A stretch of 64,000 nt of DNA from Brevibacterium linens ATCC 9172 (GCF_900169165.1 NZ_FXYY01000002.1:1-64000), one strand, 5' to 3'. Positions 27,875 to 36,969 are shown, numbered from the stretch's first letter. The notes: generated by a model not told the origin, from the sequence alone. Numbers and translations: made by a program.

Positions 27875-28101
27875 GTACAGGGTTCCTTGAAAATTATCGA
27901 GGACAGGACCGAGTCAATACTAATGAATGTCTGGGGGTGCTCCTACCCGTTGTCCGAAACCGTTATAGATCGCTACTGAATCGTTGCACGTAATGAGATC
28001 TGCGTCTCATCGGGGTTCAGGGGCGATTCTGGTTTGCCCGGGTCAGGCGGGAGCGGTTAGGATATATCTTGCTGTCTGCGCCTTGAGTCGCAGTGCATGT
28101 G

Positions 28102-28175
28102 GTGGGTATAGCTCAGCTGGTAGAGCGCCGCGTTGTGGTCGCGGATGTCGCGGGTTCAAGTCCCGTTACTCACCC
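28102..28175 (+). tRNA. tRNA-His (anticodon GUG)
   Basis: The cloverleaf has acceptor GTGGGTA/TACTCAC, D-arm GCTCAGCTGGTAGAGC, anticodon loop TTGTGGT giving GUG, and T-arm CGGGTTCAAGTCCCG. A G at 28101 opposite C73 fits the encoded G-1 of histidine tRNAs. Confidence 0.95.
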
Positions 28176-28182
28176 CGATCGG

Positions 28183-28220
28183 GAAGCCCCGTGATCTGTG
28201 CGAACGGATCACGGGGCTTC
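28183..28220 (+). terminator. terminator of tRNA-His
   Basis: A perfect 14-bp stem GAAGCCCCGTGATC/GATCACGGGGCTTC with a 10-nt loop is followed by TTCCATTT. Confidence 0.85.
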
Positions 28221-28346
28221 TTCCATTTCCCCAGTGTGCCCACGATCGGCAGCGGTTTCCCACCGTGTGCCCAACCTTGCCGACAGGGCACCGGCACATT
28301 CCGTCCTCGATCACCGACGGTCATCGTCGGCCCGCCCGCGATCGTC

Positions 28347-28352
28347 GATAAT
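28347..28352 (+). promoter_or_regulatory. -10 element of a leaderless promoter for the PfkB kinase
   Basis: GATAAT ends 6 nt before the ATG at 28359. Confidence 0.5.
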
Positions 28353-28358
28353 GAGGCC

Positions 28359-29204
28359 ATGACCATCGACTGCTCCCTGACGGTCGTCGGCAGCATCAAC
28401 GCCGACATCACCGCCACCACCTCCCGACTTCCCGCCGCCGGTGAGACCGTGGGAGGCGGCCGACTGTCCCGTTCGCCCGGTGGGAAGGGCGCGAATCAGG
28501 CCGCAGCTGCCGCCCGCCTCGGTGCGCGGACCCGCATGATCGGTGCGGTCGGCCCTGACTCGGAGGGCCGGGCGATGCTCGAAGCCCTCCGTGCTGCCGG
28601 AGTCCGGACCGATGGCATCGCCGAGGCGACCGCCGAGACCGGGACCGCGCTCATCATGGTCGATGCCGCAGGTGAGAATCAGATCGCCGTGTGCGAAGGT
28701 GCGAATGCCGAGGTCAGCCTCGCGGGAATCGAATTCGGTGCCGACGAGGCAGTGCTCACTCAGCTCGAGATCCGCCTCGACCTCATCGTCGAACTGGCCC
28801 ACCGTGTGCCCGGGTTCCTCACCGTCAATGCCGCTCCTGCCCGTTCTCTGCCCGCCGAGGTGGTCGATCGTGCCGATCTCATCATCGTCAACGAGTACGA
28901 ATACTCCCAGCTGCCGCAGCTGCAGACCGCGCAGCTCGTGGCCGTCACCTACGGGGCGGAAGGGTCGGCACTGCTGCAGAGAGGTGAGCAGATCGCCTTC
29001 GCCGAGGCGCTGGAAGCGACCCCCGTGAGCGCAGTCGGCGCCGGAGACGCCTACTGCGCGGCCCTGACCATCGGTCTGACCAGCGGAATCGAAACGGGAC
29101 GCGCACTGCGGGCAGCCAACGCCGTGGGTGCTGCGGCCGTGGAAGTCGCCTCCGCCCAACCGGAGTTCGATCGGTTCGAGATGTACCTGCCTACTCTCGA
29201 CTGA
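28359..29204 (+). CDS. PfkB-family carbohydrate kinase, ribokinase-like
   Basis: This 281-residue cytosolic sugar kinase has the PfkB signature 1, GGRLSRSPGGKGANQAAAAARLGA (about 29-52). Signature 2, SAVGAGDAYCAALTIGL (about 227-243), contains the catalytic Asp. The N-terminal VVGSINADIT is ribokinase-like. Ribose or a related sugar is the likely acceptor. The longer frame from 27984 runs through tRNA-His and is not real; the leaderless -10 hexamer fixes the start. It precedes a DHDPS-like lyase by 108 bp. Confidence 0.87.
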   Translation: MTIDCSLTVVGSINADITATTSRLPAAGETVGGGRLSRSPGGKGANQAAAAARLGARTRMIGAVGPDSEGRAMLEALRAAGVRTDGIAEATAETGTALIMVDAAGENQIAVCEGANAEVSLAGIEFGADEAVLTQLEIRLDLIVELAHRVPGFLTVNAAPARSLPAEVVDRADLIIVNEYEYSQLPQLQTAQLVAVTYGAEGSALLQRGEQIAFAEALEATPVSAVGAGDAYCAALTIGLTSGIETGRALRAANAVGAAAVEVASAQPEFDRFEMYLPTLD

Positions 29205-29312
29205 CCTGGCAGACTGAACGCAAGCGGACCCATCCGCTGCTGCCGACCGCGTTTCGTCGCGGCCACCCGAGGTTCGCGCCATCGGTGGCCCGCGTCCACC
29301 CGAGGAGGACCA

Positions 29313-30230
29313 TTGACGAACACCCACGACTTGTCCCTGTTCACTGGGCTGAGTGCCTTTCCGCTGACGCCGCTGAAGGATGATCGCCTCGACGAGGATG
29401 CCTTCGTCGGGCTCATCGAACGCCTCGTCCTCGCCGGAGTCGACTCGATCACAGCCTTGGGCTCGACCGGTTCGTACGCGTATCTCGACACCGACGAACG
29501 CGCCCGGGTGGCGCAGCTGAGCTCGGAATCCGCTCTCGACATCCCCGTCTTCATCGGCGTCGGGGCGCTGCGGATGAGGGATGTGTTGGCCAATGTCGCC
29601 TCGGCCGAAGCCGCCGGAGCGCAGGGACTGCTGCTGGCGCCGGTGAGCTATCAGTCGCTGACCGAGGACGAGGTGTTCGCCCTCTTCCGCACGGTCACCG
29701 AGTCCACCGACCTGCCCGTCGTCGTCTACGACAACCCCGGCACCACGCACTTCACGTTCACCACCGAGCTCTACGCGCGGCTGGCGGCGCTCGACGGAGT
29801 GGCCTCGATCAAGATCCCCGGAACTCCGGCCTCGCCAGCCGGATGGGACGAGCGCATCGGCGAGATCCGTGCGGCCATCGGCAGCGAGGTGACGATCGGC
29901 ATCTCCGGCGATGCCCATGGTGCCGAGGGCCTCATCGCCGGCTGTGATGCTTGGTACACGGCAGTCGGCGGCACCATCCCCGAGCCGATGCTCGAGATCA
30001 CGCGGGCCGCGGAACTCGGCAATGCGCAGCTCGCCCGCGAACTCTCGGCCGAGCTGCAGCCGCTGTGGGATCTGTTCACCGAATTCGGCGGAAGCCTGCG
30101 CGTGACCGCCGCCATCGCCGAACATCTCGGGCTCGTGGGTGCAGACACCCTGCCTCTGCCGGTGCGTGACCTCGATGCGGCAGCGAAGCGCCAGGTCGCC
30201 GAGGTGGCCGACAACCTCGATCTCGCCTGA
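29313..30230 (+). CDS. dihydrodipicolinate synthase-family lyase
   Basis: This 305-residue protein belongs to the DapA/N-acetylneuraminate lyase family of class I aldolases. It has the Schiff-base lysine K167 in ASIKIPG, the tyrosine Y139 in VVYDNPGTTHF, and STGSYAYLD in place of the GTTGE loop of true DapA. It is therefore more likely a sugar-acid or keto-acid aldolase than the lysine-pathway enzyme. It starts at TTG 29313 with a strong GAGGAGGA. The upstream PfkB kinase suggests sugar-acid catabolism. Confidence 0.82.
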   Translation: MTNTHDLSLFTGLSAFPLTPLKDDRLDEDAFVGLIERLVLAGVDSITALGSTGSYAYLDTDERARVAQLSSESALDIPVFIGVGALRMRDVLANVASAEAAGAQGLLLAPVSYQSLTEDEVFALFRTVTESTDLPVVVYDNPGTTHFTFTTELYARLAALDGVASIKIPGTPASPAGWDERIGEIRAAIGSEVTIGISGDAHGAEGLIAGCDAWYTAVGGTIPEPMLEITRAAELGNAQLARELSAELQPLWDLFTEFGGSLRVTAAIAEHLGLVGADTLPLPVRDLDAAAKRQVAEVADNLDLA

Positions 30231-30263
30231 CCCCGAACCTCGGCTGACCCCGAACCTCGCCGA
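30228..30263. repeat. 18-bp tandem duplication
   Basis: CTGACCCCGAACCTCG is repeated twice in tandem starting at the stop region of the lyase gene. Confidence 0.65.
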
Positions 30264-30278
30264 GCGCTGACGTCTCCG

Positions 30279-30329
30279 CCGACCGCGCACCGCACACCCT
30301 GGTACAGCGACGGCAAGGTGAGCGGTCGG
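30279..30329. terminator. hairpin downstream of the DHDPS-like gene
   Basis: CCGACCGC (30279-30286) pairs with GCGGTCGG (30322-30329). The right half, CGACGGCAAGGTGAGCGGTC, is nearly repeated at 32705-32724. Confidence 0.5.
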
Positions 30330-30461
30330 CGAGTCGTCGCCGCGCCGGACGAGTTCACCGTCCGTCCATCTGCGGTTCGGAACCGGTCCATTCCGGGTGC
30401 CTATGAATAGGTGTTTGCGGGTTCAGTCGGCCCGCGACACCCAATCGATCCCGGAGAACCG

Positions 30462-32648
30462 ATGACGATCCCACTGTCTGCGAAGACGCTCACGGCCTCG
30501 GCGGCCGCCCTCCTGTTGGCCACCGGCTTCACCGTCGGCGGCTCGACGACAAGCACAAGCTCCGCCCAAGCTGCAGAAGTGGACGATCCCATCAGCTCCT
30601 CGGCCTCGGATGCGCAGATCGAGATGGGCTTCCTCGGTTCCCACGAGACCAGACAGTTCGACGAATCCGCCGCCGAGATCACCGCGGTCCACGGTGACAC
30701 GGTCTTCACCGTCAACGCCCAGGCGGCCACCGTCGACGTCATCGACGCTTCGGACCCGACAGACCCGCAGAAGGTCTCCGAGATCACCGGCACCGGGGTG
30801 GCGAACTCGATCTCCATCCGCGAGGACGGCCTCGGCGTCATCGCCCTCGAGAACGAGGACAAGACGCAGCCGGGAACCGTGATGTTCTTCGACGCGAACG
30901 ACTCCGAGGCGGACATCCTCGGCGAAGTTCCTGTCGGGTCCCTGCCCGACATGGTCACCGTCACCCCGGATGGCAGCCACGCCCTGGTCGCGAACGAGGG
31001 CGAGCCGGCCGATGATTTCTCCACCGACCCCGAAGGTTCGGTGTCCGTCATCGACCTCCCCGCCGAGGTGGCCGCACCGTCGGCCTCGGACGTGCACACT
31101 GCGGACTTCCACGAGTTCGAGGACGGCGGGACGAAGACCCTGCCCGAGGATGTGCGGATCTTCGGACCGACACCCGAAGAGGACCTGCCGATTTCGCGCA
31201 ATCTCGAACCCGAGTACATCACTGTCGCCGGTGGCAAGGCCTATGCGACCCTGCAGGAAGCGAACGCGATCGCGGTCGTCGACATCGCCTCGGCGTCTGT
31301 CGAGGAGATCCTCCCGTTGGGTCTCAAAGATCATGGCCAGGCCGGCAACGGACTCGATGCATCGGACCGGGGTCCCGAGGATGCTCCGACCGTGAACATC
31401 ACGGAGCACGAGGGGCTCAAGGGCGCCTATATGCCCGATACGATCTCGACGTTCACCTCCGGCGGCACCGACTACCTCGTGACCGCGAACGAGGGCGACT
31501 CCCGTGAATGGGGCGATTTCGTCGATGCGGCCAGGGTCAAGGATCTCGGCGAGGACGGCCTCGCCCCGGTGTGTGAGACCTCGCCGCTGGCGGACAAGCT
31601 CGGCGACGAGGACCTCGGACGGCTGAACATCGTCACCGATCTGGGCCTGAACGACGCCGGCGACTGCTTTGAGGAGCTCGTGGTTTTCGGCGCCCGCTCA
31701 TTCTCCGTGTGGACCACCGACGGGAAGCTCGTCGCCGATTCCGGGGACGAGTTCGAGAAGCTGACCGCCGAGGCAGTGCCCGAGTTCTTCAACTCCAACC
31801 ATTCCGAGTCGAACCTCGAAGGACGCAGCGACGACAAGGGCCCAGAGCCCGAGGCGCTGACCACCGGCGAGGTGGGGGAGACGACCTACGCGTTCGTCGG
31901 CTTCGAACGCATCGGCGGAATCGCGGCCTTCGACCTCAGCGACCCGAGCGCCCCGAAGTTCGCAACCTACTTCGACAATCGGGACTTCTCGGTCTCCGTC
32001 GAGGACGAGATCGAAGATGTCTCGGATCCTGCTGCGCTGCTCGCGAGCGCCGGAGACCTGGGGCCGGAGGGCATCACGTTCCTCAACGCGGACGAGTCGC
32101 CGATGGGAGAAGCCGCGCTGGTCGTCGGCAACGAGGTCTCGGGCACGACGAGCATCTACTCGGTCGCCGATCTCGCGAACGACGGGCGCGACGGCGGCGA
32201 TGAGAATGCCGGCGCTGATGCTGCGGGTGCCGATGACGATGCCGGCGCTGACCAAAACGCGGGGGCGAACGAGGACGCGGGTACCGACGACAATGCTCAG
32301 GCCGATGCCGGCAGCGAATCGGACTCGGGCAGCGAATCCGACTCGGCCGCCGACGGTACGGGCGCTGATGGGGCGGAGTCGGACAGCGACTCGAACACCG
32401 GCGCTGGCAGCGACTCAGCGACCAGCTCGAACGCAGACTCGGGTATCGGTCCTGAGGCAGCGTCGGACGCAAGCGCCTCCGACGCGGGCTCGAGTGCTGA
32501 CGGTTCCGAAGCTTCCAGCGACGCCGACGGAGACCCGCTGCCGCGTACCGGCGCCGATCTCGGTCAGTACCTCATCCTCGGCGGCGTCGCCGTCGGCCTC
32601 ATCGCGATCGGCAGTGCGGCCTTCTTCCTCACCCGCCGCCGCAGCTGA
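30462..32648 (+). CDS. sortase-anchored choice-of-anchor I family protein
   Basis: This protein of about 728 residues is exported. The signal peptide LTASAAALLLATGFTVGG ends near AQA. A beta-propeller domain follows (about 45-570) with the LVIVD-like repeats and alkaline-phosphatase/PhoX-related motifs DMVTVTPDGSHALVANEGEP and VTANEGDSREWGDF of the choice-of-anchor I family. An Asp/Ala/Ser/Gly-rich stalk (about 590-690) leads to LPRTG (693-697), a membrane helix and the RRRS tail, a class C/E-like sorting signal. ATG 30462 has GGAGAA upstream. The substrate and ligand are unknown. Confidence 0.85.
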   Translation: MTIPLSAKTLTASAAALLLATGFTVGGSTTSTSSAQAAEVDDPISSSASDAQIEMGFLGSHETRQFDESAAEITAVHGDTVFTVNAQAATVDVIDASDPTDPQKVSEITGTGVANSISIREDGLGVIALENEDKTQPGTVMFFDANDSEADILGEVPVGSLPDMVTVTPDGSHALVANEGEPADDFSTDPEGSVSVIDLPAEVAAPSASDVHTADFHEFEDGGTKTLPEDVRIFGPTPEEDLPISRNLEPEYITVAGGKAYATLQEANAIAVVDIASASVEEILPLGLKDHGQAGNGLDASDRGPEDAPTVNITEHEGLKGAYMPDTISTFTSGGTDYLVTANEGDSREWGDFVDAARVKDLGEDGLAPVCETSPLADKLGDEDLGRLNIVTDLGLNDAGDCFEELVVFGARSFSVWTTDGKLVADSGDEFEKLTAEAVPEFFNSNHSESNLEGRSDDKGPEPEALTTGEVGETTYAFVGFERIGGIAAFDLSDPSAPKFATYFDNRDFSVSVEDEIEDVSDPAALLASAGDLGPEGITFLNADESPMGEAALVVGNEVSGTTSIYSVADLANDGRDGGDENAGADAAGADDDAGADQNAGANEDAGTDDNAQADAGSESDSGSESDSAADGTGADGAESDSDSNTGAGSDSATSSNADSGIGPEAASDASASDAGSSADGSEASSDADGDPLPRTGADLGQYLILGGVAVGLIAIGSAAFFLTRRRS

Positions 32649-32655
32649 ACCCACG

Positions 32656-32725
32656 CCGACCGCTCACCTCAGCGTCGACCGCTAGCAGTATGTCGTGAGC
32701 GGTCGACGGCAACGTGCGCGGTCGG
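32656..32725. terminator. nested double hairpin between convergent genes
   Basis: The inner stem GTCGACCGCT/AGCGGTCGAC (32674-32683 and 32698-32707) is perfect. The outer CCGACCGC/GCGGTCGG (32656-32663 and 32718-32725) closes it. The next features are the two convergent stops. Confidence 0.6.
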
Positions 32726-32743
32726 TGTGACCGGGCAGGCAAA

Positions 32744-33559
32744 TCAGTCGATCTGGCCGATCGGCTCGCGCTTCTCGGCCTGGAACTGATCCTCGGCGCG
32801 GCCGCGTGCCCAGTAGGCGGAGATCGATAGGGACTCCCTCGGCACTTCGCGGTCCTTGAGGATCTTGCGGATCGCCTTGATCGTCTCGCGCTCGCCGTGA
32901 GCGAAGACCTTCGGAGTGCCCGCGCGCCACTCGAGCCCCTCAACTGCGGCAATGAGCTCCTCGTCCGAGTCCACCCACCTCACCTCGACGCCTTCCGGGG
33001 CCTCGGGCAGAACGCGATCGGCGTCGTCGGCGACATAGGCCAGGACGACCCCGGTGGCTTCGGTGGGCATGGCTTCGATGGCCGAACTCACCGCGGGTAT
33101 CGCGGAATGGTCGGCGATGAGCAGGTGCCAGTCGACGTCGGCGGGGGCGTATTTTCCGCCCGCGCCGGAGAGGACCAGCGTGTCTCCTGGTTTCGCGTTC
33201 CTCGCCCAGGGACCGGCGATGCCGTCATCGTCGTGGATGACGAAGTCGATGCTCAGCCACTTCTCGTCCAGGTCGATCTCTCGCACCGTGTAGGTGCGGC
33301 GACTCGGCAGCTTCTCGGGGGACTGCTCGCGCAGCTCCGTCAGATCGTAGGGTGGGACGAGCTCATGTGCCGGATCGGCGAAGAGGAGTTTGACGTACTT
33401 GTCGGTCGCGTCGTTCGAATCGATGTTGTCGAAGGTGTCCCCGCCGAGGCGGATCCGCATCAGGTGCGGGCTGATTTCGGTGGTCTCGAGGACAGTGAGA
33501 ACAGCCTGCTGGCGGACGGGTCGTGCAGTGCGTTCGGGGGAGTTGGGTGCGGTCGTCAC
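32744..33559 (-). CDS. siderophore-interacting protein (ferric-siderophore reductase)
   Basis: This protein has 271 residues. The FAD-binding domain is marked by SRRTYTVREID (about 86-96) and SGAGGKYAPADVDWHLLIADHSAIPA, followed by an NAD(P)H-like domain and the C-terminal SISAYWARGRAEDQFQAEKRE typical of SIP/ViuB-type enzymes. These reduce Fe(III)-siderophores in the cytosol. The GTG start has AAAGG about 9 nt upstream. An iron-box-like sequence at 33642-33655 supports iron regulation. Confidence 0.92.
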   Translation of the reverse strand: MTTAPNSPERTARPVRQQAVLTVLETTEISPHLMRIRLGGDTFDNIDSNDATDKYVKLLFADPAHELVPPYDLTELREQSPEKLPSRRTYTVREIDLDEKWLSIDFVIHDDDGIAGPWARNAKPGDTLVLSGAGGKYAPADVDWHLLIADHSAIPAVSSAIEAMPTEATGVVLAYVADDADRVLPEAPEGVEVRWVDSDEELIAAVEGLEWRAGTPKVFAHGERETIKAIRKILKDREVPRESLSISAYWARGRAEDQFQAEKREPIGQID

Positions 33560-33641
33560 AGGCGGCCTTTCTCAAACGGGGTGCCCCTGCAAGCTCACGG
33601 TCGACTCCGGAGTGCGGAGCCGCCTCGGCGCAGGGGATCAG

Positions 33642-33655
33642 TAAGGCTCACCTTA
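33642..33655 (-). promoter_or_regulatory. DtxR/IdeR-type iron box
   Basis: TAAGGTGAGCCTTA on the minus strand is a near palindrome. Aligned with the 19-bp DtxR consensus, 13 positions agree by eye. It lies 83 bp upstream of the siderophore-interacting gene start. Confidence 0.7.
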
Positions 33656-33747
33656 TCAAATCCCCATCGGCCGCCGGTTCCGGATCCCAGCGGACGGATT
33701 CTACGCCTCCTGCAGCAGGGATCGGCCTCCATTGCTTCCGCCACGCG

Positions 33748-33783
33748 GATCGGCCCCCACCGATCCCGCTGGTGGGACCGACC
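33748..33783 (-). terminator. hairpin after the glutaminase gene
   Basis: GATCGGCCCCCACC and GGTGGGACCGACC pair imperfectly around a 9-nt loop, 12 bp past the glutaminase stop. The remainder of 33560-33794 is non-coding apart from the iron box. Confidence 0.5.
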
Positions 33784-33794
33784 CATCGCTGCCG

Positions 33795-35126
33795 TCAGTT
33801 GGAGCGGTCGGCCATCTCCCGGCGACGATCGTCGCGGATGCGTTTGAGTCCTTTGACTGATTTGAGCGAATCGAGGATCTGCACGCCCGGAAGCGCGGAG
33901 TTCGGTCCCTTGCACTGCATCATGTCGTCGGGGTCGAGCAGGACCACGCGGATCCCATCGTCCTTCATTCGTGACAGCGCCTCGGTGAGCATGCCCCGGG
34001 CGACGGAGTTGATCTCGTTGACGCGGCGCAGGTCGAGGACGAAGGTGTTCGTGGTGGAACCGGGTTCGTCCATCGCGCGCAGGACGTTCTCCGAACCGCT
34101 CCACTGGATGAGTCCCTGCAGGCTGCAGATGCGGACCATCTTGCCCTCCGAGTCGACGAAGCGACGGTCACGGCGGATGATCGAGCGGGCCGGTTCGGGA
34201 GCATCCATGATATGCAGGCTCAAGCGATTTGAGAGGTCCTGGAAGATCTTCGCTCCGCGGACGCTCGTGCCGTGCCTGTCCAGTCGTGGAGAGAACGTGG
34301 CGATGCCGACCTGACCGGGCATGACACCGAAGACACCGCCGGAGACTCCGCTCTTGGCGGGGAGACCGATCTCTGTCATCCAGTCGCCGGCTGCGTCGTA
34401 CATGCCGCAGGTCATCATAACGGCGAGCACCTGCCGGTTGACTCTGGGAGAGAGCACCTGTTCACCGGTCAGCGGGTTGATGCCGCCGCCGGCCAGAGTC
34501 GAGGCCATGATGGCGAGGTCTTTGACGGTGACGGTGATCGCGCACTGTTCGATATAGCCGCGGACCACCTCGTCGGGGTCGTCGTAGAAGATGTCGTAGG
34601 ACCGGAGCATGTTCGAGATGGCGACGTTTCGGTATGCCTCCCGCCATTCGCCGTCGGCCACCGATTCGTCGATCGACAACTCCCGGCCGGCGAAGCGGGA
34701 GAGCCCGGCGCGCGCGATCTCCGTGCGTTCGGCCAAGCTTGCACCGGGCTCGCCGAGGATGGAGTGAATTGTCATCGCCCCGGCGTTGATCATCGGGTTG
34801 AGCGGTCGGCCCGACTTCTTGTCCAGGGAGAGTTCGTTGAACTTCTCACCGCTGGGTTCGACGCCGACCATCTCGAGGACTCCGGCCAGGCCCTCCTGCT
34901 CGAGGGCGAGGCCGTAGATGAAGGGTTTCGACATCGACTGGATCGAGAATTCGAAGTCGGCATCACCGGAGGTGTACTCGACGCCGTCGAGGGTGGAGAT
35001 GCAGATCGCGAGCTTCTCCGGATCAGCTGCGGCAAGGTCCGGGATGTAGTCCGCAGTCTCCCCGGACCGGTCCGGTCGGAATCGTTCGAGCGTCTCATCG
35101 AGGAAATCCGGGATGGGCGATCGCAT
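33795..35126 (-). CDS. glsA: glutaminase A with C-terminal STAS domain
   Basis: This protein has 443 residues. The glutaminase domain (about 1-310) has the beta-lactamase-like nucleophile motif S64-M-S-K67 in FSIQSMSKPFIYG, plus NPMINAGAM, NDAISNMLRSY-like AISNMLRSYDIF, and SGVSGGVFGVMPGQVGI. It hydrolyses glutamine to glutamate and ammonia. A STAS-type domain (about 345-440) follows, with NTFVLDLRRVNEIN and GIRVVLLDPDDM. This fusion occurs in some actinobacterial and other bacterial glutaminases. ATG 35126 follows AGGAG; the frame to 35363 has no such site. Confidence 0.92.
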   Translation of the reverse strand: MRSPIPDFLDETLERFRPDRSGETADYIPDLAAADPEKLAICISTLDGVEYTSGDADFEFSIQSMSKPFIYGLALEQEGLAGVLEMVGVEPSGEKFNELSLDKKSGRPLNPMINAGAMTIHSILGEPGASLAERTEIARAGLSRFAGRELSIDESVADGEWREAYRNVAISNMLRSYDIFYDDPDEVVRGYIEQCAITVTVKDLAIMASTLAGGGINPLTGEQVLSPRVNRQVLAVMMTCGMYDAAGDWMTEIGLPAKSGVSGGVFGVMPGQVGIATFSPRLDRHGTSVRGAKIFQDLSNRLSLHIMDAPEPARSIIRRDRRFVDSEGKMVRICSLQGLIQWSGSENVLRAMDEPGSTTNTFVLDLRRVNEINSVARGMLTEALSRMKDDGIRVVLLDPDDMMQCKGPNSALPGVQILDSLKSVKGLKRIRDDRRREMADRSN

Positions 35127-35362
35127 GGCAACTCCTGCTGCAGTCGTGGTCGGTGGGCACAGCGTAGTTTGACGCAGACTGCCATTCTCACACACTCCTC
35201 CGCCGGCTGCCGTTCGTCGGCAGCAGAGCCACCGGTTCGGCCGAACGGGGCCGGTGCGGCGGAACTTCGACGACGCAATCGGCGGCACAGCCGCAGCAGC
35301 GTACCCAGCGATTGTTCCAGGTCTGGCACCGAACGTGCAGCTCCTGTGACGGGCCCTGGCCA

Positions 35363-35368
35363 TAGTGT
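35363..35368 (+). promoter_or_regulatory. -10 element of a leaderless promoter
   Basis: TAGTGT ends 6 nt before the ATG at 35375. The adjacent GGAG could alternatively act as a close ribosome-binding site. Confidence 0.4.
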
Positions 35369-35374
35369 GGAGTC

Positions 35375-36232
35375 ATGACCCGCCCCAGGCTGCTCCTCCT
35401 CATCGGCATCGCGTCCACCGCGGTCGCCGTCGTCGTCATCGGCGTGATCGTGACCGCGCTGGTGCTGCGATACTCGGCCCCACACCCAGAGACCAAAAGC
35501 CTGCCCGAACATGCGCTGACCCCGCAGGAAACCATCACCGAGGTGGCCCCGCGCAGAGACGGCACCGTGCAGATCCGCCAACGGCTGATCTTCGAGACCC
35601 CGCCTGAAGGCGGAAAGCCGGTCAGTCTGTGGATCAGTGATGTCGGCGTGGGCAGAGATCCGCGGACCGGCAACAGGCTGGCGATGATGCCGAAGGTCTC
35701 GTCGCTGAGCGCTGTCGAGCTGAGCACAGCCGACGATTCGACTCAGGACTCACCGAAAACCCTCGGAGAGCTGAACATCGACGTCGACGAGTCGGAGCAG
35801 AAGGGCTTCGACCATCCGGCGGTGCACGTCGAAATCACCCCGCAGGATTCCGACGGAGAGGTCGTGCAGTGGAGCGAAGGCCGCCATGTCGTCGAGCTCG
35901 AATACGTCCTCGACGAGGTGTTCGTCACCGTGGCCGGCGAAGACTTCTTCGCCGTGCCCGTCCCCGCCCTCGGCAATGGTCAGCTCGCGCAGAAGACACA
36001 TACGCTCGACATCGACACCGACGGGCCGGTCTACTGTCCTGCCGACAACGTCGACTTCGCCCTCGGCGACGGCTGTGACGCTGAAGCATTCGCTCGGGTC
36101 GATGATGCTGATGACTCTGATTCCGGCGGGCACGTGGTGTGGCGGGAGTCCGTAGCCGACAGCCATGAAATCATCGCCTTCGCTCCTCCTGCAGGAATGA
36201 CGGCGTCCCCGATCCCCGCGTCTGAAAGGTAG
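35375..36232 (+). CDS. membrane-anchored secreted protein of unknown function
   Basis: This 285-residue protein has an N-terminal membrane segment, LLLLIGIASTAVAVVVIGVIVTALVL (described as one helix, about 6-31), and an acidic extracellular region. The pattern TVQIRQRLIFETPP followed by a hydrophobic interval and GRHVVELEYVLDEVFV suggests a DUF2207-like beta-sandwich, but I cannot assign the family firmly. Two cysteines (CPADN and GDGCDAE) could form a disulfide. The next gene starts 2 nt after its stop and looks like a related secreted partner. Confidence 0.6.
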   Translation: MTRPRLLLLIGIASTAVAVVVIGVIVTALVLRYSAPHPETKSLPEHALTPQETITEVAPRRDGTVQIRQRLIFETPPEGGKPVSLWISDVGVGRDPRTGNRLAMMPKVSSLSAVELSTADDSTQDSPKTLGELNIDVDESEQKGFDHPAVHVEITPQDSDGEVVQWSEGRHVVELEYVLDEVFVTVAGEDFFAVPVPALGNGQLAQKTHTLDIDTDGPVYCPADNVDFALGDGCDAEAFARVDDADDSDSGGHVVWRESVADSHEIIAFAPPAGMTASPIPASER

Positions 36233-36234
36233 GG

Positions 36235-36969
36235 ATGAGCGAGATGAAGCACAGATTCGCACGCAGTCGCGCGTTCTCCGTCACGGCGGCGCTCGCAGCG
36301 GCTGTGACGATCACGACTGTGATCGCAGCGCCCGGCGGAGTGGATGCCGCACCGAGCCCGCTGCGCAGCAAGTATGTTGAGCACACGGTCAGCATCGCCG
36401 CCGATGGCAGCTACTCGGTGCGGATGGACACGAAACTCGAGCTCGCGCTCGATACGGCATGGGGGTTCGGCCGGGAAGTCCACGACGGATTCCGCCTGCC
36501 CGACACCGAGTCCCTGCTGCCTCCGTACCTGCGGGCTCAGTATTCGAATCCGCGGGGAACCATCGATTCGACCGCTGGCGAGGCGCACATCGACACAGAG
36601 CTGCATTCGGTCGATATGGACTTCTCCACGGACAGGCTCGCCGCAGGATCTCACCGAGGAATCCTCGACTACGAGGTTGCCGGAGCAGCCGTGCCGGCCG
36701 CGGACCTGAACGGAGAACAGGACAGCGGTGTCGTCGTCTACGTCCGTCCCCTGGACCGCGGAGACCTCGTCATCGAGTCCACGGCACCGATCACCGCTGT
36801 GGACTGTGAGGTCTTCGCTCCGCGCGGCGAGTCATGCGGAGAGAAGAACGGGGATGGTTGGGCAGTCCCGGGAGAGGAGCTGTTGCGCGATCACACTGTC
36901 ATCGACGCAGTGCGGATCACGATCGACGCCGATCCGAAGGGTGTGCCGGCCCCGGACATCGATTCCTGA
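36235..36969 (+). CDS. secreted protein related to its upstream neighbour
   Basis: This 244-residue protein has a signal peptide (SVTAALAAAVTITTVIAAPG, ending near VDAAPS). The body starts TVSIAADGSYSVRMDTKLEL, paralleling TITEVAPRRDGTVQIRQRL in the neighbour. It includes GILDYEVAG and a C-terminal pair of cysteines. No family was recognised. It starts 2 nt after the previous stop, so the two form an operon; 36244 is an alternative start. Secretion and pairing suggest a shared envelope role. Confidence 0.6.
   Translation: MSEMKHRFARSRAFSVTAALAAAVTITTVIAAPGGVDAAPSPLRSKYVEHTVSIAADGSYSVRMDTKLELALDTAWGFGREVHDGFRLPDTESLLPPYLRAQYSNPRGTIDSTAGEAHIDTELHSVDMDFSTDRLAAGSHRGILDYEVAGAAVPAADLNGEQDSGVVVYVRPLDRGDLVIESTAPITAVDCEVFAPRGESCGEKNGDGWAVPGEELLRDHTVIDAVRITIDADPKGVPAPDIDS

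Noticed and set aside
27984-28358. N-terminal extension of the PfkB kinase
   Set aside because: The extension would translate through tRNA-His and its terminator; the kinase motif starts at 28359 with a leaderless -10 hexamer.
28311-30290. 659-codon open frame on the minus strand
   Set aside because: It is antisense to the PfkB kinase and DHDPS-like genes, has no recognisable domain, and is typical of high third-position GC.
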